Shown: in pieces, positions 34,464-47,633 of the stretch
Layout of the letters: each line of letters opens with the position of its first letter
Position numbering within the stretch: position 1 is the stretch's first letter
NCBI GenBank assembly: GCA_020064725.1
Contig: JAGTWJ010000001.1
Span: 5,456,001-5,520,000, forward strand
Origin: Drechslerella dactyloides
Lineage: Eukaryota; Ascomycota; Orbiliomycetes; Orbiliales; Orbiliaceae
Direction: 5' to 3'
Length of the DNA stretch: 64,000 nucleotides
Program-made: the position numbers and the translations under genes
The notes under the pieces: generated by a model
What the model saw: the letters and a program-made list of their open reading frames with translations, nothing else
Told to the model about the DNA's origin: nothing
The model's database searches: none

Positions 34464-37400
34464 GGAGGATGATGGGTGCTGGCCCGCAAGTCCTTCCTCC
34501 TCCTGCTAACTGTCGCCCAAAGGAAATCGAATTATTCCCAAGATGCCGCGATGCCCAGATCCTGTTCTGCGAATGTAATATCCAATAGTTTTCGATTGGC
34601 TACAGCGCGCTGGCCATCCAAAGATCTCGTATATTATTGTTAAGGAGACGATAGGATCGATCCCGTGGAGTAGGTACGTAGAGGTACAAGAAGCGCACAG
34701 TACCCAATATCAAGAAAACTGGAAAAAAATAAAATAAGAGACCCCTTGCACGTTTAAGCAGTACGTAAAGATAGACAGATGGATAGAAGAGATAGTAGAG
34801 GACCTGGAGCGACTAAGGGACAGCGGCCGTTGTATAATGTCAGCTAGGATTGTATTGGAATACGTAGACTGGATATGCTGCAAAGGGAATAAATTATAAA
34901 GAACATGCATGCATGACAGCAGAGATGTTCAGCGTCGCCCCACTCAATCCCAAGATGCTTCTTTCGAGTCCCAATGAGAATTCGAGAGACGCAGGATATA
35001 TTGCAGAGATGCAGATGCCCGTTTGACATGACAGCTCGGTCTGACACCAGGGGTAATAAAGGTTTGGATGTCACCCAGGCGTCCTGTCACGACCGTGCGG
35101 TGCGATACGAAGCCGACTCGTCTTCTGGGCCGCGAGAGTCCGTCAAGTACCACCGCTTTTTTTCACTCTCGCCATTTGTCATATATACGAATTTGCAGCA
35201 AAACTTACTAAGAAATCCTCGAGAAGCCCTTTCGCTTCTGGTCGTTTTCGTCGGAGGGGAGCAAGCGCAGAAAGTCACGCTACCGGAGTCGCCCAGGCCT
35301 AACTGATACAGATCATCGAAGTCGGTAAGGATGCCGAATAGTTGATAAGCCAGAACGAGGTATAGTCCACGGAGTTGAGGAGAGTGTATGGGGAATAATG
35401 AATAAGGTAATATGCAGTGGCCGGGAGGGCAGACAGCTTCGAGAGGAAGAAAAGGTGCGTGTGGGAACCCGACTGTAAACGGATAATTCGGTTAGATAAA
35501 ACGCGGGCCTCGCATCGATTGTGACCAGCCCACAGAGCCAGGAAAGGACCACCAGTCGGGTTTATGGGTAATATTCCTACCAAGAGCTGATATTTAGGAG
35601 GCTCGAGTTTAAAAAACGACGCTTAAGCTGCGTGTGTAGTATATAAATATATATACCGGTATGCGCTCTTTGGCTTTGCTGCCGTCGCCTGCTGGGTTGG
35701 TTAGTGTCGTAGTAGTGTAGCACCCAGCGGGGTGGGTAAGCTGGAGAATGGTATAATATTCGACCTTCAAGAGCAAGAGAGGGAACGAAGGAAACCCCGT
35801 TGATTCGATCGATTCAAACTCGGTTCTCGATCCACTGGTCCGGCACTACGTACGCAGCTGGGCAATCGTGCTAAAAAGGCGCTGAAGTAACGGTAACGGC
35901 AACGGCGACGGGGCCCCCTCTTGATAGATGCTCGAAGACGTGAGGTGCGAAAAAAAGAGGGAAACCGACAAATAAAGGAAAAAAGAATAAAATATATGGA
36001 AGCGGTAGTATGATATAAGTATATCGAGAGAAAGCCAAAAAGAAAAGAAAAGCAAAGCGAGAAAAGGCACAGAGACGACGAACCCCAAAAGAACCAAAAG
36101 AAAAAAGGACAAAAGAACACTATCCGGAATTAGAAAAAAGTACTTGTTAGGCAGAGAACGTGGTTTGTGGGTATGCTGTCGTTATATGTCAGTCCTGCTA
36201 ATGCAATGAGAGCAAAGACGGACCTCGCTGGCTTTTGCTAATTTTACGGGAAAGGAAGCGGTGGGAAAAGTGCTGGGCCGGGCACCTGGACACGAACCGC
36301 ACGGCGTCCCTGGTTCGTACGATAGCGCCAAACGGTAGTGATAAACTCAAGATGCGAGTTAATGCGAGGTCGTCAGCTAATGTCAGTCCGTCAGTCGGTT
36401 GCCGCAATGCTGGGTTAATGTAATGTAATGTGAGTAAGTCGAGTAAGTGCCTGTCTTGTATGTGGCATCTGTCTGTTCCGCACTGTCTGCAATGTACGGA
36501 GCAAATGTAAAAGTAGCATGTACAGTATGTCAGTGTAATAATAATGGGCGGTGTGGGTATGGGGTCAAGACGTCAACGGGGCCCGTGGCCATGCCATCGG
36601 CCTTATTTCCTTTCCGCCAGACCGTCCTTTCGCGCTTTCCCAGGAACCAGACTCTACGGCACATAACATGACACTCGCGACTGCGCGGATTCGCCCAACC
36701 TGCACAGTTCCTGTCTGGGAGCACGCAGAAGAAGCGATAGCGTCTGTCTCTGGGAGATGCTGCTATCCAGCAGCATGTTTTATTTTTGTTTCTTCTCGCC
36801 CTCGTTCGTTACCAAGTCCCAGCAGGGAGGGAAAAAAGGTGGGTGGAGACGTACGGGCACCCAGGCTTTCTCGCTCTGCGGTTCCGTGTCTTTTGGGGAG
36901 AAATTGTTCAGGAAGGGCAGCAAATCGAAGCTATCCTGAATAAAGACGCTAGACGCTCCACAACCATGCGGACAAGCTAAAGTTATCGGCCTGGGACGAT
37001 GAGGAGGGGAAGGGTGCAGGGAAGGCGACGAAAGAACGTGAGTGTGCTCTGGAAAAAGAAAAAGAACAGACGACGAAGATGCTGGGAAAAGTAATATACA
37101 GCAGCAAAAAGTAAAAAAGAGACGAACGAGAAAGAAGGAAAAAAGACATAGTCAAAGTAAAGGCAAGCAGGCAAGCAAGCAAAAGCAAGAACGAACGAAC
37201 GACAAACGGATGGAAGAACCACGCTACTGAGCAGCTGCTGCAGCTCCGCCTGATAATTTGCTCGGATGGACCTTGGTCCCGGCCGGATAACCTTCAGTCA
37301 GTAAGCCCTTTGCCTGCACGACCAACCATTGGGGAGGAGGGCAGGATCGTGACTGGGGAGCGGAAGGCTTGGGCGCCCGGGTATATGCGAGCTCAATCGA

Positions 37401-40400
37401 AATCATGCCCACGCGGCGACGAGAGAAGGGGCGCCGCATGGCTCGATTATTATTTCGATAGCTTCCTCTGTATTAATATCGATACTGCGTACATACAAGT
37501 TTCCGCCCCGCGCACAAGGAACACCAAACATGAGACAGAATGCGATCGGGACGCTCGTCGCTCTGTCAGAGGAGGCCCTTCCAGCTGTCTCTGCTCTTGA
37601 GCCCAGCTGCGAGATTAATTGTTGATGCACCAAACGCGCAAGTCGCAAAGCATTCTGGCGGGAACTGGTTCAGATTGATAATGGCTGCTCGGTGAGCCCG
37701 CTACTTCTCCATGCACCATGCACATTCAGTGGGGGATTTCTGGCGGGTGCTGGCAGCCGGGAGCAGACTTCAGGCTTAGCGTCACTCCACCAGACGTCGG
37801 TGTGCAGCAGCAGGTACATGTACGTACCGTGTCCCGTCCCATCAAGTCAGTCGATCCAGTTGCATCCCTAGCAGCGGTGTCTGTCAAGGCCTATAGGTTT
37901 CGTATGCTAATGGTGGGTAGCAATTAATCCAGCAGATTGCACACCGCGCCGCGAGAATAAAACAAAAAAGAAAAAAGAAAAAAGCGCCTCGATACTTTTA
38001 TTATTACTATCACCATCTCTCCGATCAAAGGGCAGGCAGACAGACAGGCCGCTCCTGGCTGCCGGCCGGGGTCAGAAAAGAAGACATTTCGCAAAATTCC
38101 AGCCTTCCTGCGCACGTTGCAGACCTGAATAATAATACATGTCAAGGTGTTTTATTTCTCCCCACCCGCATCACAGCATTTCGAAGCTCTGCGAACTTGC
38201 GGCCGTTTCTGCGACAGCGTGATGATAGGCTGGCGCATTGTACCGCATTGTGCACAGTACTCCGTACCACAGCCGGCGGCGCTGGGTCGCTTGGGGCAGA
38301 TCCTGACCCTGGTATGACCTCCTCACCGAGTCTTGGTATTTCAAAAAAAAAGCCCTGGAAACGCCATCAAGTTGGTAGCCCTCACTTTTCCTCACAAAAT
38401 GTGACTTGCAACGTTGAGGGCAAGGCTATCCAAAATGATATCGGCCGCTGCCTCAAGTTTAATTCATGGGATCCCACAGATCTATTTTTGACATCTGGCT
38501 AGAATTCCAGCTGGGCGCCCAGCACTGGCTAGCACTGTCCCTCTGTACGGCTGGCATGGGTCAATAATAATATACGAGACCTAATTGCGGCCAGGCTTGA
38601 CTCCGCAAAGATGATGGCCCGGCCCAAAATCGGGTTCGCGCCAAAGAGCCCAGCGGTGAAGCTCCAGTGTGTTTAATTGCAGGCGGCCTTGGATCGATCT
38701 AGCGAAAGTTCAATGTGCGCACAGCACTGACCCATCACTAGCAATTTCATCCAATGGCGATATGATGGAACTCGACTGGATCGGGGCGGGGGACTTAGTC
38801 GCGGTCGGTGCGCCAGCAGAGAGCCTGCCGAAACCTTCCGCAGGCAATACTTCAACAGGCATCAACTGTGGCGGTACGTATTTCGAGTAATAAAGCCACT
38901 GTTGCACAGTTTATATTCAAGTATCCGGTACTTTATTAGCCCCCTTGACCACAGCGTGCGTGTGGTAATCTCACCGCGCCGCGACAAGGAGTCGATGAAA
39001 AGCATCAAAATGCGATCTCGATATTGCAAGCAATGAAACCCCAACTTAAAATTGGGAGCTTGACCTTGCCCATCGCCATGGTCTTTAACCTTGCGCACGT
39101 CCGTTTCGCTCGTTCGTTTTCGACACGGCGCAACCGCCGTTTGGATCCCCAGCTGAAAACGCTGGTCCCCGGCCCCCAATATAAACCCGCAAATCCACCT
39201 AACCCCGAATGTTCGAACGCTGGACTCGACTAACCAAACTCTGTTCATATATCTGAAGATCTTAAAGCCTCCTGGTCACTGGACTCGACATCTCGCACAC
39301 AGCGACCAAGCGCGAGCTTCGGCACACACGCAGAAAGTAGTATGTCTGTCTGAACTAGCACCTGCAGCACTGCAACAGAGACTTGCATATATTACCCCGT
39401 CCAGACATCCTGTGCAGAGAGACATCTCCAGCGCATTCTATCGCCACAAAAAACAAAACTCTATTTCGGACGGATGTATCAGAGAATCACTTTTTTTTTT
39501 TCTCGAATCCGCACTTGCGGTTGCCGGCGAGCTCGCTGCGGCCAGGGGAACCGGGCGAGCTAGCTGCAACCCTAGAAGCTTGGCCTATCGGTCCCGGAAC
39601 CCGCAGCTATCAATCAACCGTCGAAAGTCATTCCTGCCTGCACGCCGGAATGCGTATTATGCATTGTTTGCGCAGGACGGCCAGGCACCAACTGTGCCAG
39701 CGCAGTCCAGAAAGAGAGCTAAAAATGACCCATCCGATCCGGTACGAAGCTCTGCCGTCGCCGCCGTACAGGAACTCGCGTGTTAACAGGACGGGAGAGA
39801 AAGGAAAGCTCTCAATGAATAATTGCGCAACCGCTGGATGTCACGAGGGGACAATGCAGCAGCCATGCCACAGCCATGCCGGCTGACGTCGAATACGCAC
39901 GGTGCAGTAGGTACCTGTACAGAGAGGGGAAAAGAAAAACAAAAAGGAAAAACTCGTGGACCGTATATTTCTTTGCACGCGGCGCGCAGGAATGCAATTG
40001 AGACAGACCCCTGGCCTGGGCTGGCCATTCTCGATAACGGCGTGAGGACGCAGCAACTGTTTCATATGATCAAGTTTCTGGCAGTAGCTGCGTGGTCCCG
40101 TGTTTTCTTGAACAGTAACAAGTTTGCAATAAGGTTCATCAGATAGATGGCTATTTCGTATAGCGCGAGTATAATGCGATGAAATCAATCCGTATAAGAA
40201 GAAAGAAAAGGGCCAGCTGCAGGCAGTGCTGAGGAACGAGCCCCCTCCAATCATGACATGGGACATCATCTTATGCAATCGATGAACGAGTGAGACCACT
40301 GGTGTTGCAGGAGCTTCCTGGGAAGTTTGCTGCTCCCCGAGGCTACGGTTCAGGCCGTGTCTCGTTCGTGTAGGTAGCTTCATGCATGCATGCGTATTGC

Positions 40401-43400
40401 ATTCTTGCTTTCGGATCTCAGCTTCCCAGCTTACCTTTGCAGGAGGTGGATTGAGATTCTCACGGTGACGCTTGTCCACCCAGATCATCGTTTACGCCAG
40501 CGGAATCTTCTCATCCTCGCGGGCTGATGGGTGGATATTTTTCCGGGCAGGCATCTGCAGCTCTCGGATTTCAAACCCAAGCTCCTTTCGGCTAGCAGCT
40601 GACCTCTTGTCGAAATTTTGTTTTCTAATCGAAATATGTACAATATGTGCGCGGGAAGCGTGTATTCCGCATATGTCCTGTACGAGCATTGAGACCTTAT
40701 CACTTCGCGCAGCCAATAGCTCGCGAAATTGGGGCCCAGCTTCGAGAAACAATGCAGAACCATACATGCTATCCCAATCGCACACGGCTTCGACGGGGGA
40801 AGTCACGTCTCAGCCAGCAAGAACTCGGCTCCGAGTGCCTGATACAGTAAGGCTGTGACCTAAGTCGTCGCTCTGATCTTCCTCTCGTTTTCTGCGACTC
40901 GAATGGTGTTAGTGTACTGTACTGCTTGACTTCCAACTTACCCGCAAAGAATGAAGAGGAGGAGGATCGCTTCGTCTTTCTGGGTCAATATGAGCGAGCG
41001 GATGGGAAAGGAATGAGACGAGTCTTGCTTGGCTCGAGCTAGCCAACCACGGATCGCGACGTCTTCGATACGTCTTCCTGTGCATGTCAGCCCGCGCCCG
41101 GCTTGATTGCTCGTCCCTCGAACCCTTCACCTGGATGCAACCCGATTAGCCGAAACAGGATCTGGGGGGCCGCTTGACGACTGTCTGCGCATTTAACGAA
41201 CGTAGCGAAACGGCAAGAGCCCACAAGCAGTGCCTCTTGGAAATCCAGTCGAGTGGTTTGGGAGGTATCCTGGTTTGCCGTCCCGTGTTTATAGACTGTC
41301 ACTAACAACAAGCCCTCGCTAGCCATCACTTGACCCAGCAGGTTTTCCCGGGGCGATCGCTCGATTAGGGCAATGTGAGGAAGGTCTCCGGCCCGTCATC
41401 CAATCGCAGGGACATTGCCTGACGACGACGACGATGGCAAGGGCGAACCTTGCAGCTCTGCGATATAACGAAGGGGCGGCCGACTGTCGAAAGCCACAGT
41501 TTTCAAGCTCCATGTTTCGAGAATATCGTCAATCCGTGCGCTGAGCATGTGGCCGGAGAATTTCAGGAGAGCAGAACATGCTCCACGATATTGCTGTGGA
41601 CTTCGAAACATCATACACATGGTTTATATCCCTTGAGGGTGGTTGGTCGACGCAGTGGTGTGGTGCGCCGGGAACCACTGGCAATCTTGAGCCCATACAC
41701 AGCCAACATGCAACAGAAAGAACAGAGAGAACAATATGCACAATGCACAATCAATCCTTTGTGATTTCAGCGCTGCTCACGTTTTCGCACAAGAAACACG
41801 CACCTGAACCTCGTTACGAGTCATGGCGGTTTGAGACAGGGCACAGGGGAAGTTTTTACCTTTTCCGACACGTAAGCATTACAAAGCCACCCCAAGGCCC
41901 TTGGGGAATGTGCATTCGGTAGACACTGTCGGCATATCATTGCCGTCGGAGAAACTGCCGGATTTGGCTATCTTTGCGAATTGAAGCTGATATGAAATTG
42001 AATTGTCTGGTCTTTCGAGTATCTGATAGCGATGGGAAATACCCAGTTTCCGGTGCCGCAGCAGCAGCAAAGCATGTGCTGTATCACCTTGACGACCGTT
42101 GGTTTGTTCCCTACTGTCTGACGTGTGTTTGAAGGGCGTGAATATTCCAAGGACCCAAATCCACAGTCCGTCCTCGGGTACCTGCAGTTTTCAATCAAGA
42201 CGAGTGGACCTGGCGATACATCTTCTTTCTCTGGAAGGGAAAAGACCATCAAATGACAAAGCCAGCCCGCTTGCCTGCTCTCTGTTGGGGATCCACAGAT
42301 GGAGTCGCAACTTTGAGGGAAGCATCCCTGGATGGGGCACCCGAGAACCCAGCCTGCCCAACCTTGAGGGAGGGCGCTGGGACGACACCCGCTAAAACTG
42401 GTGGATCCTTTCGCACACCCAGCAAGAAAACGTGGCAGCAACAGCATTGGCACACTCACAGGTTGCCGCTCGAGCCTCTTGCGAGCGTCGCAAGACGTTC
42501 GGGTTGGGCGGTGCTCGTTTCTGTGTTTCTAAACTTTGTGATTTGTTTCTTTCTTTCCTTTTTCCCTTACTTACACAGGCCGCGGACGGCTCCAGGGTGT
42601 CTTTTTGTGACATGGATAACCATCCAAACAAGATGATTACCCAGAGAGACTTCGAAGTTGGTCGAGTCCCGTAGATTTGGTTCCCGTTCAGGCTGAATTT
42701 CAAGTACCATTTTTATGCCGTGGTCGGTTACTCCAGATCGATTGAGGTCATAAACCGGAGTCAGATTGGCCGAAGGAATCCAAAGGCGGCCTCTATTTTT
42801 CGCTCCGGTGCCCCGAACTTGTCCAGCTGACACATTCCAAAACAAACGCCTCGCCAGGTCGCCACGGAATATTCCCAAGGGAAGAAACCTTCGACCCCCC
42901 GCCTATACGTGTACACAGTACTTCAATTTCATTGGGGTGGCCGCTAACCGCGAGAAACGAACTATTGAAACGCTGGCATCAATCCTTCGGTATAGCAATC
43001 TCCAAATATGAGAGTTGAAATTCATGCGTCGTCAGTGCAGCTCTGCGCTAACTTTTTTATCAGTTGAGAGGTTTCCGGCCGACTTGCGTTCGCTAACTTG
43101 TGATATCAGATTTTATATCTCGATGAGCTGAGTCTAGGCCTCGAGGCGAAGGAGACGGATTTACAAGCTCACTACTGTTAAATTGTTTGCCTGCTTAGTC
43201 TTGGGATCTTCGCGAACCTATCAAACACCCTTGCTGGCAGGTGACATCCATCACTGCAGAGTCCGCAAGCAAACGCATGTCGCAAAGGGCATCGCACTGA
43301 CTCTGGCCCGTCAGGCAGGAAGGCTGCCATTATTTTGATTGGCTCGGAAATTGCCCATCACATGAACACGAGCTCATCGTCAATGTTTGCCTGTTTGCTG

Positions 43401-44716
43401 AATTTCGGTTGGGATAATTTGTGTGTACCGAGGTTGCTTGCCATGGTGTGATATAATGGCAATTGACTATGATACGACGATATGATAAGAGCCTTAGAGC
43501 CGTCAAATGCGATATGGTGTGCATGTAATCCGAGTCCGCAAGCAAAAACCGCCGTCATCGTCATGGCTAAGCCGGGTCGAGTTCTTGTTCGATACTCGGT
43601 ACGTAAGATAATCTGCGTGTAAATCTGGTCTTTTAGCGTGATAGAACCATCGCCTATAACGCCCGTGAATCACAGGGCATTACTCGTTTGTCTCCGGTTC
43701 GATGCGTATCGTTTCCAGGTACGAAAGATACGGACTGATAGGCAAGTAACCGTTACGTTGCTATTGAATTTACGGTTTTTTGCGCAGATGGCTTGGTAGT
43801 TCTGGACATCTTGATATGTAGCCTACTTGTACTTTCGCAGATTTACTTATTCGTGCCATGTTTTACCAGGTTCGCAAATCGATAAGCATCCGCTTGACGG
43901 GACATCTCCGTCTGGGTCGCCGGAATTGACATTTGCGGGCGGTAATTGTGGTTCTGTCAGGTGAGCCGGAGGGCTGTCAGGTACATGTCCGTATGTACCG
44001 GTCAGCTCAGCTGCGGCGTATTATGCGTGTATTGTATACATCTATCTACCCCTCAGTGTCGTATGTGGGGTGATGATGGGTCCGGTGGTGGATCCATATT
44101 GTCCACGATCTTTTGATTGTTTGACGTTGGGTCCGCATGAATGTGGACCGACTCTGCTAGGCCTTGTGGATCCGGTTTCCTAAGATTCGCAATATGTAAC
44201 AGAGTGGAGGAGATGGATTGGCTGCAGATGGTGGATGCATTGTGGGTGCTCCAATGTGTATTGGCCATATTATATTGGCCAGTTGGACCTCAGCTCACCG
44301 CATCATCGTGCAGCCACGCGCAGGTCACGATGTGCTGACTACTTGAGCTAGATTGATCTGATAAGACCGTATTTGAGATAAGATCAAGATTCGATTAGAT
44401 CTTGCCAGCTGCCATTTTTAGCTAGCGAATCAGGAGCTTCTCGAAACCGCGCCCTGTCCAAACTTTTTTTCAGTCTGAGACGTCTTATCCTACGCCCTTT
44501 TTTTTCTTCCCGCACAAAAGGGATCGAAACAGCTGCACCGCCTTACTTTCACCGCCTTCCTTTTCTCCCACCGATTATCCATTCCGAGAGCTGTCAAAAG
44601 CTCCAGCCTGCCGATATATTGCGAAGGAAGTGGCTTGAGTCCGCTCTTTTCGCTCCACTATTGCCGTCAGATACTGTGCGATCCAGTAATGCTCGCTGGA
44701 AGCTTCCCTCGCAATA
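34464..44716. other. 10-kb gene-free region upstream of the C2H2/Zn2Cys6 regulator
   Basis: No gene can be supported in 10.2 kb. It separates two divergently transcribed genes, the regulator (minus) and the DCAF4-like gene (plus). At 35.85-36.13 and 36.95-37.20 kb the strand sense to the regulator is pyrimidine-rich, as is common around fungal transcription starts, so part of this could be a long leader. Open frames at 39.4-40.5 kb and 41.9-42.7 kb lack recognisable domains and overlap on opposite strands. The last 200 nt include T/C-rich tracts fitting the promoter of the gene at 44717. Confidence 0.55.
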
Positions 44717-46356
44717 ATGCCGCTGCTCCCGGAAATTCCGGGATTCTACTACGGTTGGTCCCACCTTCACCCGCTCCTCTCTGCCAGTCGGCCAGCTGGA
44801 CCCGGTGGATACGATCATTAGCTAACTAACAATGTTGCCCCGCCAGATAACGAGAAGAAGAAGTACTTCAAAATCACCGCTGCGCATACCAGTACCTCCG
44901 CCGTATACAATGCCGATCGAGTAAAGCGGGAGCGGGAGGAGGCCCAGCAAGCTGAAGAACAGGTAGGCGCATACCCGTAAACGATGCAGGAAGCTTTCGG
45001 GGGCCATAACGCTGATGTTCTGTTGTGTTTGTCGATAGCGCCGAGAGGAAGAAGCAGTCCGCCCGCTACTCAAGCGCAGCCGCCGGGTCAGCGATAGCAG
45101 CAATGGCCTGGTCAATTATCGCTTGCGCATGCAGATGGGGCTGTTGCGGCTCGAGGCGCCCCGTCGAGACGGAGAACTAGCAATGTGGGCGACTGTGCTT
45201 TGTGAGGAGCCGATCATCGAAGCGTCCAGAGACAAGAAGCTCTCCGGGATGGAGACATCACCTGGGCTTGGTGGAGTGTTCACGTTTGCGCCAGACCAAG
45301 GCCTCAGATGGTATCCTCAGCCTTACGACCACTTTTACGAAGAGAGAAATACTGCTTCGAGGACCGTCAAGATTCCTGATATGGTAATTGCCATTCCTGT
45401 GTAACATGCACCCCTGGTGAATTGCCTATTAATGAGAGTATAGGAGCATCGCATGACGTCATCGACAATTCTACCAGAAGGGAAAGGGATCCTGTAAGCA
45501 TCCATATCATCATCATACGAACATAAGTACTTTATCGCATTTGCTAACTTTCCCCGTTAGGGTTGCATCCGGGCAAACGTACGCGACAGTATCGCTCGGT
45601 AAATCCGGACGTCCAAACATCGACTCGGCGGTCAAGATCCCAGAGGCAGGATCTATCTGGGCCTGCGCCACGAACAGCGCCGGCGCAATCGCCATCGGTG
45701 GAAGCTACAAGTCCGGCCGCCGGGGTCTCCTCTCCCTCACCACCAGTACCGGATCTCCGCTGCTGCTTCGCCCGGAGAGCGATGTACTAGCCTTAACCTA
45801 CCTCGACAATAACGTGCTGCTCAGCGGCTCCCGTAACGGCAAAATCAAGATCTACGATACCCGCCGCAACCTCGAGAAGGAGATCACCCATGAGACCGCG
45901 ATTGCCTCCCACGTCTCATCGATCACGCATCTCAGAAAGCTCAACAACGACCACTACATCGTCGTAAACGGACTCGGAGGGCAAACCGCGCTTCAGGACT
46001 TACGCTACTGTCGGCCAATGGCCGGCCACCAGCGCGGGCATATGCCACGAGGCCCTGTGAGCCCGGTTATGACATACAAGAACCACAATAAGGCGACGCT
46101 CGGGCTAGGCTTCGACATCGACGAAGAACAGGAGTTCATCGCCGTCGCGGGAGAAGACAACAAAATCCGGTTGTACTCCATCTCGAGCGGACAAGTCATC
46201 AAAACGCTGGAGATGCCCGATGAGGTATCATCGATTCGATTTTCGAAGGATGCTGACGGGTGCCGGGATATGTTTGCGACAACCGGCGAGTGGGTATACC
46301 GGTACCATACGGGATTTCCACATGACTCGGACGATGACGTGGAGATGGAAGGCTAA
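44717..46356 (+). CDS. DCAF4-like WD40 repeat protein (putative CUL4-DDB1 substrate receptor)
   Basis: There are five exons: 44717-44753, 44847-44962, 45039-45383, 45444-45493 and 45561-46356. Phases close to 447 residues. The 37-nt first exon gives MPLLPEIPGFYYD, which with exon 2 (NEKKKYFKI) reproduces the N-terminal PGFYYD-KKYFKI signature of DCAF4/WDR21 proteins. Its donor is a weaker GTTGGT, but the GCTAACTAAC branch point is good. An Arg/Glu-rich helix follows (KREREEAQQAEEQ). The C-terminal 300 residues form WD40-type blades (for example SGSRNGKIKIYDTRRN and VAGEDNKIRLYSISSGQV). The YDTR resembles the WDXR box that contacts DDB1. Animal DCAF4 is a proposed substrate receptor of the CUL4-DDB1 ubiquitin ligase; function in fungi is less clear. 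An in-frame stop lies upstream of the chosen ATG. The protein ends in an acidic tail. Confidence 0.87.
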
Positions 46357-47633
46357 AGGCACAAATGAAAAGGCATAATGCATGGTAGCGCTATGATGGG
46401 GGGGTATACGATGAGTATGCTGCAACGGTCTATTCGATCGATCTCTTTTAGGTTTTGATACTGGAGTTGATATGGGGGTTATTATTAGGTGGCGGCATTT
46501 GGGGCTTGGACGACAAGCGTTGCATTTTAGACTGATGATATCCAGATAGACCGACAGTGTGCATTCTCGAGCGTCAACTGCATGGCACGGATAGAAGATA
46601 GACTTATATAGATTCATAGATAGATATCATTAACGGATAGATAGACTGGTTTAGATGATAGATTTGCAACATTTCTCTATAGTCGATAATATATATCATT
46701 TGGTTTCCAGTTGTAATCAGCACGTCTAGGAGTAGACGCCGAGGCTCACTGTTGAACCTTCACTTAGTGTTCAATGTTACAAATCCAAGCTGAACGAACA
46801 ATTTAGATAGTGTGTGCATCCCGCAATCAGGTTCTAATACTGCATAATACAAACACTTTATAATTTAGACACTTAAAACACTACTTTCAAAAGATCTTAA
46901 TCTATATGCATATGATCGAGAAAATTTCTCCATGCATGTCTACGTGGTACTACATCTAGCGATGATGAAAAGGTTTCTCCAATCAATATTTACTACCGTT
47001 TCAGAGGGTCTGGCCTGCGAGACTCACCACTCCTTCGATTAGTTGACTGTCATTAGGTCATTATTTAGGCGCAATTAATACAGCATTGTATCGACTTCTG
47101 TCGCTTTCGAGATAGTATCGATCTATATCGATCTATCCCACAGGCCCTGCATCACAACATTCCTCCACAACATAACTGTCCTCGTATCAGGTAAAGAACA
47201 CACTAAACAGTAAAAGCGAAGGGCAGGCTCGCATGGATGTATAAGAAGCAGCCTGGCTTGCGAGATCAACCTCGCTCGGATCGACGTGTATAAAATCCGC
47301 TAGGCTCGCTGGCAGTATAGATAAGAAAAGGTAAGGAGGTTAAAAAAAAAATGAACAGGGAAAGAAAGAGGTAAGAAGAAATCGTCGTCGTCATAATGTC
47401 ATAAAAGCAAGGGTAAGGTCGATAAGATATTTGTGTTTATATATATAAAGAAATCCAACCAGCGTATATTTATCCCGATGTATCCTCCGAAGTTGTATTT
47501 TCCCAAAAAACAGGAATCTTTATTGGTTTCTTCAGTTTCATTTTTTTGTCGCAACGGTTGCAAGCAGTGTGAGATATGTATCGAAGTAGAAGTGTGTAGA
47601 TTGTAAGGGATGTTGGATGTTCCGGCGGAGCTT
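46357..47633. other. Gene-free region between two converging 3' ends
   Basis: This is AT-rich spacer between the DCAF4-like gene and the large Zn2Cys6 gene, which both end here. I see no gene. Short GATA/TAGATAGA-type repeats occur near 46.6-46.7 kb, and a run of ten A lies near 47.34 kb. Confidence 0.6.

Noticed and set aside
35767..36120. Hydrophobic open frames resembling membrane proteins on the minus strand
   Set aside because: They arise from pyrimidine-rich sequence, which encodes Phe/Leu/Ser in any frame, and lack other support.
41968..42636. Overlapping open frames of 127-163 codons on opposite strands
   Set aside because: They match nothing I recognise and composition is not clearly coding on either strand; no exon chain could be built.
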